This document shows, one piece after another, positions 22,147 to 32,508 of a stretch of DNA of 64,000 nucleotides (position 1 is its first letter; each line of letters starts with the position of its first letter). Origin of the DNA: Mortierella alpina (taxonomy: Eukaryota; Mortierellomycota; Mortierellomycetes; Mortierellales; Mortierellaceae); assembly GCA_029449245.1 (NCBI GenBank), contig JANATF010000010.1, forward strand, positions 434,001-498,000, given 5' to 3'. The position numbers and the translations under genes were made by a program. The notes beneath the pieces are model-generated. The model made no database searches. It was not told the DNA's origin and saw only the letters and a list, made by a program, of their open reading frames with translations.

Positions 22147-22432
22147 AAACGCGCTGTGGCCCTATAACAGTGTGTGCATTAAGGAGAGCGATGGCCCGAT
22201 GGAGCTCTTGACAGAGATCAAGAAGATGACAGGTGCGCATGGACTGGACTGGACTGGACAAAAGACATGTTGGCAGAGAACGAAACAGTTGGGGAGGACA
22301 CAGCATGCCCTCGATACTCATGTAAATAGCTGGCAAACCCACCCAATAAAAGAATCACGGCCAGCCATTCATCCGATTTCCTTGCTTCTCTTCTAAGACC
22401 ACTTACTCCAATATACACCAATCACTAATCAG

Positions 22433-23120
22433 ATGAAGACCCTCGCTCGTGTCCTTGGCGACGGCCGTTCTCTTCGTTACCATGTTCACCTCTGCCGCTC
22501 CGACGCCCATATCAGCACCGCCGCTTAGGGCTCAGGAGGAAAGCATTAGCCCACTATCACCGAGGAGCACGGACCCACAACCGTATACCCCAGCTTCTGC
22601 GCGCTTTTCGCCACCACAAGATATTTGCCAGCCAGGTCGTCAAGAGCAAGCCTCTGCAGTCTGTAACAGGAGCAACTACAGATACCCCCAGGGCCAGCAA
22701 GTTCCCAATGCTAACAATAATATGAACAACAACAACAACAGCAACAGCAACAGTAACAACAACAATAGTAACAACAACTATTAATACAACAATAATAACA
22801 ATAATTACAACAGCTACAATGGCGGCGATGGCAATTACAGGAGCAACAGCCACGACCGAGGAAGCGAAAGCACTGAAAGCGCGGATTCAAACAACAGCCG
22901 AGAAGGCGAACGCGCAGAGCGCGCGGAATCAAGCGGCAGTCGCCATTCACAGGAAGGCAAAATACAACGACGAAACCTACGAATCGTGCAACTATCCCTT
23001 AGGCGTAGAAACACGGGAGATGGGCGGATAGATAGCATTCGCCTACCGCGCAGGCGATATGTTTCCCGAAGCAGTGGTATCGGAAGTATGTATGCAAAGG
23101 ATGGCACACAAGGGCGGTAG
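22433..23120 (+). pseudogene. Broken gene for an Asn-rich secreted protein
   Basis: ATG at 22433 starts MKTLARV, but the signal-peptide continuation (LATAVLFVTMFTSAAPTP) lies one base out of frame from about 22454. Removing one base of the CC at 22453-22454 would join them. The frame then runs through a Pro/Ser region and an Asn-repeat (22719-22783), meets TAA at 22782-22784, and stays open afterwards with the same Asn/Ser/Tyr composition, then Arg/Ser/Glu-rich sequence, to TAG at 23118-23120. Thus there is one frameshift and one stop. A 46-bp intron (GTAACA...ACAG) spanning the stop is possible but changes the downstream frame. Could be a pseudogene, or sequence errors in low-complexity DNA. 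Confidence 0.45.
22719..22812. repeat. AAC/AAT trinucleotide-rich tract
   Basis: Imperfect run of AAC, AAT and AGC/AGT triplets, encoding mostly Asn on the plus strand. Confidence 0.85.
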
Positions 23121-23286
23121 AGAGCACAACTGTACTGTAGTCAATGGTATTTTGGATTTGGAAAAAAAAGGAGACAGACACCCTTCCTCTACTTCTTCCA
23201 CTTTCGTGTTCTCACCTATCCCCTTGATGCAGCTCTCGCCTGCATGCGAGGGACGCGACCACCCGGCTCCCTTTTTTTTTTTTTTT

Positions 23287-26200
23287 TTACTCGCGCGCAG
23301 ACTGGAATAAAGCCCTGTCCATCAGCATAACAAACGCATCCTGAAGAGTGTCAATGACTGGCACTGGGGGCACCTTGGGCTTCTTCTGCTCATCTTCATC
23401 GCCGTCGTCTCCATCATGAAAGACGCTGTGGGTCTCATAGTTGAGCATCTCCAGCTCATCCACATCCTCCTGCTGCATGCCAATCCCCTTCAACTCCTTG
23501 GCAACCTTCTCACGCTCGCGCTCTTGCGCTTGGAAATACTTCACTGCCTCCGTTGACTGGCTTGCTCGGTCCAATCCAGCCATATTACGTACCTTCTCTC
23601 TCTTTCGTTCCTTGACCTCTCCAAAGTACAACCGCAACGACTCGGCTTCCTGTTGAAGCGCCTCCCATTGGGCCGTGTTGACGTTGGAACGGATGAATTC
23701 ATCCAGGTCAATGGTGGCCAGGAGCTCCTCCTCGGTTTTGTAGTTGATTCTGACCCGAGAGTATCCGGTCCACATGAACAAGATGATGCTCTCGATCCAC
23801 TCGAGCAGATCTCGGAAGAGGCCGTCGTCCTGCTTATGGACAGAGTGCACGAATTTATAAAAACTCGGCAAGTGCTTTTTCACCAAGTCCAGGTACAGAG
23901 TTGCCACAGACTGCTTCCCGCCTTGACTTTCCGTTGCATCATCTATTCATAGACACACAGATAAAGTGTTGAATAAAAGCCCTGTGCCATTCTGAGGTGC
24001 AACGGGGACGACTGATGCATTGAGTTTTGGGTGTCCATACCTTCGTCTTGATCTGCTTGTTCCACAATCTTGATCAGCTCATCCACAAAGTCCTTGACGT
24101 CCATCAAACTATCTGCAACGTTCGCAGACCGGTAAACCTTGACCAGTGGCTCATAGAAGATCGAGATCAACTCTTTGAAAATCTCGCCTGTAACACCTTG
24201 GAAGACTAGACCCAACATTTGTTCCTTGTCGCGGATGCGCAAATGTGTCACAAGGAGCTGCTGTAGCTGCCGGACGACAATGTGCTCCCCCAGTTCACTC
24301 TGACCTGAACCTCGCTGACGATGGAGATGTTTCCTGGACAAGCGGTAAAGCCGTGGCTGCTTGTGTTGTTGATCTCCAGACACAGAGGAGGCCATTGAGG
24401 AGGCCTCGCTCCCGCTATGATCATCGTCCGTTTGATCACTCAGTTCAGCCGTCAAAAAGTCGGCTTGTTGCTGGGTTCGATGGGATCTCTCGTCTTGTGC
24501 ACGGTCCAGTTGCTCCTTCGAGTCCGAAACACGCTTGATCTGTGCGGCACTCAGAGGCGGTTGGATATCTCCGGACCGGATGATGTCTAGAATCAAGCCC
24601 AAATCCCTGATATCGTACGCACCTAGTCAGTTCAGAAATACAAACCTTGTTAGACTGCAGAATTGCTTGATATCCAGCATTAAAAGTACGCCATCCAGCG
24701 TCGGCTTACCATCGTTGGATACTATCGTTCCAACAATGTCCTTGGATGCATGCACATAGTTGCGAATCTTGTTGCAGAGCTCTTGGTCTCCGATCAGGTC
24801 TTCTAACAGCGTGATATCCTTCTTGTACTCGGAGATCTCTTCGTAGATATTGACCGAGATGATACGCTGCATAAGACTCCGGCTTCCAAACGGCTGGGCC
24901 AGGAACAAATCCAAAATTCCTTTCATCACCGCCATCGGGTTGGAGATTTTGAGAATCCCCCACATCGTACGGTAGGGCATCAGCGTATGCGTTCGCTTCA
25001 TTTGCGTAAAGTTGAGTGTCGCGTTGTCGGAAGCCGTGAAGACATGATACAGTGTCGATGCAAAGTTCATGCAACCCCACTCAAAGACCGCCTGGTATAG
25101 CGGTGGTAAATCGTTGACGTTCTCGTACTTTCCAAATGCGCTGAACAATCGCGAAACGCCACCGGGTTGCAGCAGATCCGCTTTGACCTGCTTGAGGTGC
25201 TTGTCGAGTTCCTCAACTTTCTTGCCCACCTCCTTGTCAAATTTCGCCTGCTGTTCCATCCTGTGTTCATCAAGGGCCGTGCGTGCCTGAATGTCGCGGG
25301 TCATATCCGGCGTCAAGGAGACGACATCCTTCGTGAGAAAGGTGACAAATAGTTCTGAGGAGACGACTTCTGGGGCAATTATGGCCAGGTCGTGCATATA
25401 TCCGCGAAGGCTGGTCCTATCCTTCTCCCAGCCTGCTCTGGGCGTCTTGGCCGAGCACCTTGCTGGAGGGAGCGGAAATTCATACTGAGGATACTTTTCG
25501 CGCAGAGACAGGTAGAGTCGACGAAAATGGCTGTGTCGTCTGGCCACGAGATACTCCTTGCCGCATGCTAGCGTGCTGGTAACCAAGAATTCCTGTTACG
25601 CCATACACATAGATAGAGACAGAGATAAGGGGTCAGTCGGCTGCCGCAGAGCCATTGGCATCTCAGCTTTTGAACGCTACGATGTGGCGTACAATGTAGC
25701 AGCAAGGTTCTTACAGCATGGTCGTGCTCGCGGACGTGCCTCTTCTCTCGTACGACGCTGATGCCTACGATGTTGATACACACTCCATGAATGATACTAG
25801 CCAAACCCTGTGTGGGTCCAGGAAGGTCTGTGGATATCGCTGGCGTCCCCAATTGCAACTGAGCAAGACCGTCTTCTGCCAATGCTCTATTCTCAGCCAA
25901 GACTTTCTCTTGTGCCCGCTGCTCAACCGTCTTGATCGCCAGCGAGTACATGAACACCATCGCCCGTTCGCCCTTCTCCTTGAGCCGCTTTCTTCGTCTC
26001 AGCTCTTCAAGTTCAATGCCATTGTTCCCTGCTTCATCCAACTTGGCCCATTCCTCCATAAACAGCTGCAGCTTGGGCCAAAGCTCGCCTCGGCTGCTGG
26101 TCAGGAAGGGAAAGGGGACTACGATGGACTCGAACAGGTAGCGCAGAAATGGGGTGGTCGAGTTAACGTACTTGTCTTGCAGGTCAAACGGTCCTCCAAG

Positions 26201-26459
26201 GTTTGGCAGAGTCTCGTGGGGAGACTTCTGAAGGAGTTCAAGTTCATGTTTGATGAGTATCCCGAGGAGGTATTTCTTGAAATAGTGTTCCTGACTGGAT
26301 GTCAGTATCGGCAGCTGAGCGTCTGCAATACGCAATTTTTTTTTCAGGTACAAGGAGGGGCCTTAATAAGTAACGAATGCAAGAACGACATGAAGTTCAC
26401 TTGGAAATGCAATTCACAACCTGTGCATCAGCATTGAACACTAGAAGCGTACCTGACAT
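23287..26459 (-). CDS. PX-domain protein with PXB and DUF3818 (yeast YPR097W/Lec1 type)
   Basis: Phosphoinositide-binding membrane protein related to yeast Lec1 (YPR097W). Exons 26453-26459, 25715-26322, 24710-25592, 24041-24622 and 23287-23942 give 911 aa with all phases closing. Exon 1 codes only ATG TCA G. Order: PX-associated PXB region from residue ~8 (LTSSQEHYFKKYLLGI, GGPF), a Lys/Glu coiled-coil-like stretch (RRKRLKEKGERAM), PX domain about 185-330 (GKEYLVARRHSHFRRLYLSLR with the basic lipid-binding Arg pair; FPLPP), then the DUF3818 region (GVSRLFSAFGKYENVNDLPPLY onwards). An Arg/His/Gln-rich linker and a helical C-terminal domain (YLDLVKKHLPSFYKFVH) follow. Exon 5 ends in acidic DDGDEDEQKK and PPVPVIDTL. 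The tiny first exon rests on the phase match G|AC. TRAPPC2L lies upstream on the same strand. Confidence 0.88.
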
Positions 26460-26720
26460 AGAAGTGGAGCGATGGGAGAGGAATCGAGGAATCGGGTGGC
26501 GATGAAAGGAAAAAGGCGCACAGGAGTGAGAACCTTTTTCTGACAGCCCACTCCAAGCCCGTGACCCGAGCACAGAGGAGCACAGAGCGTCCCCCTTTCA
26601 TATTGCCGTACAAGCGCACATGCCAAAGATCCGTTTTTGTTGTTGATACCGCTGGTGTATTTATTTTCAGACGCCCAAGTTGAATGATAGCCTAGAGGCG
26701 GCACGGTGCTCGTCCTCTCA

Positions 26721-27526
26721 TTATGGTCCGGTGGCCGTCAGCGAGTTCCTGTTGCCGCCCTCCAGTGCACGCCCACGACCAATGGCCTCGATCTCCTGCT
26801 CAAACTTCTTGCTCTTGATCATCTTTTGTGAGTCAATCTCGTAGAATGGGTTGCTTGCATGGCTTACATATGCTGCATGGATCCGTCGAAATATCTACAG
26901 GGACGAAGGAATAGCCGGTTCGTGAAATTGTCACCCAACCCGCCAGATAGACTCGACTCAATCACGGAATTGTACACTGCAAACCGCTTACATTCTTCAT
27001 GTCGAGATCCTTGATAATGACATCGGGTACAGTCAGGACCGTGATAAACTTGATCTTCGTGTTGGTCATATATCCGTATACTGACAGGTCCTCCATGGAG
27101 AATAATACGCCCAGATACATGTCTTGTGCTTTCATCGCCGCTAAGACAGGGTATATCCACACAGGGTCGAAAGGTGAGTGAGGACTTTGTCCGCGGTAAC
27201 TGCTTGCTGAAAACAGCGTCGGCTTGATTACCTCGTTCCTCCATGACATCGCATGATGTGTGGGCAATGTAATGGTATTTAAGGTCCGCATGCGAAGGGT
27301 TGAAGTTCTTGACGTACAATGGGTTGTTCTATTGTCGAGTCGACACGGACACAAAACGGAGCTTTAGTCTCTGTCAGCCATCCATATCCTACTGTACTGT
27401 CCACAGCTGTCCCTTCCAGTGAAAGAACGCAGGGTCTTCCGTTTGTTAATGCAACAGGTTTGCGCGCGCCCAGTGACTTGCCTGCTTGCCAATGATGGCG
27501 ATGCAGCTGATGTTGATGTTGGCCAT
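26721..27526 (-). CDS. trappc2l: TRAPP complex subunit TRAPPC2L (Tca17-like)
   Basis: Longin-fold subunit of the TRAPP vesicle-tethering complexes at the Golgi. Exons 27482-27526, 27232-27328, 26992-27140 and 26721-26894 give 154 aa, close to the ~140 aa of human TRAPPC2L. Conserved blocks: CIAIIGKQNNPLYVKNF, LKYHYIAHTSCDVMEER, DMYLGVLFSMEDLSVYGYMTN, KIKFITVL and a C-terminal FRRIHAAY...NPFY, ending in a Lys/Glu-rich tail. The first intron uses a GC donor (CAG|GCAAGT) with a normal AG acceptor. With it the reading phase and the family sequence join exactly (GKQ|NNPLY). It starts about 250 bp downstream of the POLD1 stop on the same strand. Confidence 0.9.
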
Positions 27527-27779
27527 GCAGCTGTGTGTCCTGGTGCTCGTTACTTCTTTTGCGTCTGTTTAGTTGTCAGGATATCGATACCGTGGATGGC
27601 CGAGAATGTAGGTTGAATGTAGGTTGGTTGTGTGGAGGCTAGAGGAGGTGTAGAGGATGACTGGGCGGAGGAGTCGCGCTTGTCCATTTTTACAGTGTCA
27701 AAGCCACAGTCTGCCTCAGAGCGCGTTCGTCGTGTTCGCGGAAATTGAAAACTTTTTAATGAACTTGTGCCTCGGTGCA

Positions 27780-30700
27780 CTACCAGTCGACAAAGCGATC
27801 CAGCGTGGCAGAGCTGTCCTGAATCTCCTTCTGGACCTTCTTGCGCATGTAGAAGATGGGGCAGTCCTTACTTGTGCACAGAACCTCCTGGTGTAACGAC
27901 CCCTGGCAGCGCTGGCACTGTGTCCAAAGGCGAGAGAAGCGGACTTCCAAGGCGTTCACAATGTTCTGCTGCTTCTGATACAGTTCTGGAGCACGGCCTT
28001 TGCAGTTCGCGCACACAGAAGACTCGCCCTTTTTGAGTGGTGTCTTGCAGCCCAGGCATGTTGCAGTCTTGACCGCAAATTTCATCAACCCACCAACTGA
28101 CGGCGTAGAGACCTGAATGGTGCGTGTGTGATCTCCAGCAACTATTGTATCGTGGAAAAACAACTTGCATTAGCAGCGGTAAGAGGAAATCGGCCACGGC
28201 TCAGAGATGAATTAGAATGGTCCTTACGTAGCGATCCCGCCTTTTCGCCAAGAATTGGTTCGAAGATGCGGAGTAATGGCTTCGAGAGCTGATTATCCAG
28301 ATAGTACTTTGTGTCGATAGGGATGTTCTTTTCCAGGACGTAGAGTGGATCCTCGGATTTGTCATATGCTGCGACGCCCTTTCCTCCCTTGATAATAACG
28401 TATGCTACACGGTCTCCAAGTGCTGGCGCGGATCCTGTTACACAGATCAACCACTCGTTAATTCCTGCAAACAATAGGCGTCATAAATGAACAGTATCAT
28501 GTTATGCACCTATATCATACCTGCATCGCGCTGCTTCATGCGTTCTGCCAACTCCACGTGCGCCTGCTTGTTTGCGTAATCTGCAATCCAGAAAAGAGAG
28601 AGGGATGAGTTTCATTGAATTCAAAAAACTCAAGTTTGCTGCGCTTTATCCAAGAGATCCGTACCAGTCTTGCTTAATGCCTTCGTGATCACAAGCTGAG
28701 CCATATCGATCTTGTTTTGCAACAGGTCAGAGATGATCTGCTTTGTGTATCTGTGACGAAATGGCAGCGGTTTTGCCGCGTTAGTCGATGACTATCAAGT
28801 CAGAGTTATTCAAGTCATCACAGCATGGTCAATGGTCATACTCTTGAGCCCCAATGACATCCCGATCAATTAGAATCTTGCGGAGGCAGGTATCAATCAC
28901 ACTTTGTACGAGTCGGCAGTTATCACGACGAACAGTCTAGAGGAAGCACTGCCTTGTAAGCATCATCATCACGAATCCGAAGTTACTTATTTCAGGCAAT
29001 CCCGCATCGATGGAAAACGCTCCGCATACCTCAATTCCTTTCGTGTCCATTTTGTCATATTTGTCCGGTTTGGTCCAGTATAGTCCTGCATAGCGCTTCT
29101 TGTTGATGAGTAGATACGGAAAGTAGACCTTCTCGAACTCCAGCTTGATCGGTTGCTCAAACTTGGTTGTGACATATTCTGCCGCCTCCCGCCCATACTT
29201 CATGGCTTCCTCCAACGTCTTGACGCCAAACTTGACCATGACAGAATCCGTGTCTCCGTAGATAACCTCGGCTGTGTACGGGTAACCATTCTCGACTGTG
29301 TAAGTAGCCTCGACTTCCTGTTTGGTCCTTTCAATCATTACACGACCGTACGCTGTGACACTGGACGAGATCTGAAGACAAGGCAGTTTTCCAACCGTGG
29401 CACCCGTGAAGCCGTACACAGAATTTGCACTGATCTAAATAGCAAGACCACGGCAAACGTTAGATCAAAGCCCCGCCATTAATGTCGGGTAATAAAAAAC
29501 ATGCTGTATATTACCTTCAGCGCCAACTGACGACCATCCAACACTGCTCTCTTAAAGGGATCGGTCTCGTTCTTGAGGTCAGCCTTGGCACGCTTACGGG
29601 CTGACAGGAGATCGGTCAGAATAATTGGCAGAACGCCTTTTCTCCTCTTTTCCGTCACAAAGGCATCTATCATTCGCCATTCGGAGAAGATTAGTATATA
29701 GCTCAAAAACAGGAAGAGATGCTGATATATCTTACATCACTCACCATTGTTTGGAGTGACAACATAATCGACATCCTTGACCAGATTGAACTTTTGAATA
29801 ATGGAGGGCGTTAACAGCGTCGTATAGCAGAGATTGTGAGCCATCATGATGGACGGATACAGGGATGCGAAATCAAGCGTAGCAATCGGGACATCGTAGT
29901 AGCCCTTGCGAGGCTCAATGACTGTGGCTCCTTCGTACTGATCGTCGTTGCCTACAATAGACAAAGAGTTTACCGTGAGAGTTAAGTGACACGGTTGCGT
30001 TACACCGTAGATTGAGGTAGATTGTGCCATGACCACCATCTGAGCATACCTTGGCTGTTGACTGCTGGAATAACGAAATCCTTTTCAAGCGCCTTTCGGA
30101 AAAGCTGAGAAACGACCTTGATCTGTTGACCACGAGCCAAGAGGTAGTTGAAAGGGACGCCTGTAACTCTGGCCATCTCAATATAGTTGATAAGACACAT
30201 CAGTTTGTCCATGAGTCGCTGCGGCAGATACGCATCCTTCAAACAGTAAATGGCTAGGCGTCGGCGTGTTTCCTCGTTTCCGTTTTGAAGCTCTGTAATG
30301 ATGGAGTGGTGGACATCTTCCTTTTGTTCGCCTATAGTAACACATGGGATAGGTCAGTGTTAGCACAAATGGAACTTCAAGGACAGGTCATGAGATTTCC
30401 AGAAACGAGGCGCTGTGATCCATACCGAGGAATTGAGCGCACACCGCATTGAGCGTGTATGAACGCAATTTATAATCGCGCTGCATGACTTGGAGCATAT
30501 CCAGCTGAAGCCGACCCTCCATGTTAATTGCCTTGTTCTCACGGTTGCCATATGCCTTTGAAGAAAACTTGGTGTCCTTGGCCTCTGTTCTAATGTCTAA
30601 AAAGTGAAAAGGTTATAGGTCAGATTTATCCTGGTTCAACTGTCGGTGAGCTGAATTGCATAGTGCTCCGATCTGATCTAGCTGCATACCATTAAGACGT

Positions 30701-32184
30701 CCGAGGAAAGGAAACTTCAGCACTCCCAGGTGCTTGGCACGATCCAGCAGGTACGGAAAATCGAAGTTGGAGGTGTTATAGCCGATAACTACATCAGGAT
30801 CCACCTTCCTGACAAGATCGCTCCAGGATTCAAGCAGTTTTTCCTCCCGGTCAAACGACATCGTGTGGGTTCCAACAATATGCGCACATGAGTTCAAAAC
30901 CATGACGTTCCGAATAAATGGCTTCGCCTCTCCTTGCACGGTGACCATGGTGGCAATCTGGATGACAGGATCGACCTTTGCCTCTGGGAAGATACCCTTG
31001 CGACCAGCGCACTCAATATCGAAACTCATGATGCGGAGCGGTGCGATTTTAGACCAGTCACCTTCGGGCTGGTGGCTGATCAGCTTGTCGTAGCTATACA
31101 AAAGACCAAAAACAACTGTGAGTTGCCAATGCACATAAGGATAGACAGGTGGGAAGTGGGAACACTTTAAACATACGCAGACAACGCACCTGATCTCTAC
31201 GTTGACCTGCGCATTTGAGTTGTGATCGTTCCTGCGATGATAGGTTCCTGCAGGTAGCTCGATCCAGCTGGCTCCTTGGATATGGCAATCGATCATGAAG
31301 CGCAGTAGGTAAGCCAAATTACTCTCAAAGGTCTGCGCAACAAAGTCCGAGAATCCTGCAAAAGAAATGCCGCGCTCGATGCATCTCTTTGCAGCCGAAA
31401 TATTTCTTGGGTCCTTCAATGTGATCTTCAGAAACGGCGACTTCTCGCCTCCATGGTATCCAAAGATGCTCTCCTTCAACTTCCATTCGATCTTCACGAT
31501 ACTGCTGCCTTTCTCAATGCCGCTCTATATCGGTTCATGGAGGCAGCATATTAGCAGCCTATTTCGCATCATACCAAGGTATCAAATGGATGGTTGGTTG
31601 TGTTACCTCCAGTGCGCTTTTGAAGGCAGGGATGTTCTCGATTTTGAAGCCTATCGGTGCGGGAACGTAAAAGTATGGTAGAAATCCAGTGACATGGCAT
31701 ATCACACTGTTTCCGGCCTAAGAGAAGTGCCATGATTTGGCAGCTGGTCAGCGCGTTTGCTTTGACCTACAACTGAGTCTCCCCCAAAACGGTTTCCAAT
31801 AGATACCTCAGTGATGCCGTAAAAGCGAACGACCGGCGTCTGCGTGCTCGGGTTCATGTACTCATCCGCTTCGATTTGCTGGAAGACCAAGGGTTCGGTG
31901 CTGACGTCGATTGACCTGCATGCCGGTCGCTCCCACAGTAACGACGGATCGTCAACTAACAAGGGGTGAAAGAGATAAAAACGAATACAACTTGAGCCTC
32001 ACCTCTCAAGAGGAAGAAAGCCCTGCTCCTTGGAGCTAATGCATTCCGAAGAGTTACCTTTGGTAGCCTGGTTTGTCTCCTGCAGCAACTCCAAGTCAGC
32101 CAGAAAGGACGGCTGCGACTCTAGCTGAGCCGCCTTGGTCGAGTTCATGCGGCGCTTCTTGACGGCATGTGCGTCTTCGGACAT
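27780..32184 (-). CDS. pol3: DNA polymerase delta catalytic subunit (POLD1/Pol3)
   Basis: Replicative B-family polymerase with 3'-5' proofreading. Fifteen exons: 32058-32184, 31807-31955, 31607-31717, 31190-31524, 30690-31093, 30426-30596, 30050-30331, 29745-29951, 29515-29666, 29030-29434, 28842-28936, 28665-28750, 28521-28580, 28228-28464 and 27780-28141. They total 1060 aa with all phases closing; the family is usually ~1100. Exonuclease motifs: Exo I SFDIECAG, Exo [12 protein letters not shown], Exo [11 protein letters not shown]. Polymerase motifs: [34 protein letters not shown]. The C-terminus has both metal-binding clusters: CysA (CLGC, CANC) and CysB (CQRC, C plus CPIFY), the latter being the likely 4Fe-4S site. 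A KKRR nuclear-localisation-like stretch lies near residue 9. Apparently complete and functional. Confidence 0.97.
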
Positions 32185-32508
32185 GGTGGCGTTACTCGTC
32201 AATGGAGGTCAGCCGTTGAACACGAATGTCTTGATGGTGGCGGCGAACAAGTGCAATGTCACCCTGGGACTAATGAGGAGCGATGGGGAGCAGCGGCAGC
32301 TCTGTGGTGGGCTGGGGAGGATGAGGGACTTTCTGCGGTTCAAGGGGGGCAATCCAGGCAACAGGCAAAAGGCAAAAGGCAAAGGACAAAGGGCAACAAA
32401 GACGACGCGGAGCAACAACAGACGCGCCTATATTTTGATATGCAACCATTTTTTTAAATGAAATCTGTGGCTTGGGCAAGAAAGTCCCTTAGGGCTATTG
32501 GTTCTCGA
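32185..32508. other. Intergenic, POLD1 promoter and 3' flank of the SNF2 gene
   Basis: 324 bp holding short direct repeats of GGCAAAA/GGCAAAG near 32360-32395. No gene. Confidence 0.6.

Noticed and set aside
22819-23031. Separate 70-aa Ala-rich protein on the plus strand
   Set aside because: It overlaps the Asn/Ser-rich frame of the broken secreted gene and has no independent support; kept only as the alternative frame if an intron removes the stop.
25718-26437. 239-aa plus-strand ORF opposite the PX-domain gene
   Set aside because: Shadow of the conserved minus-strand coding exon.
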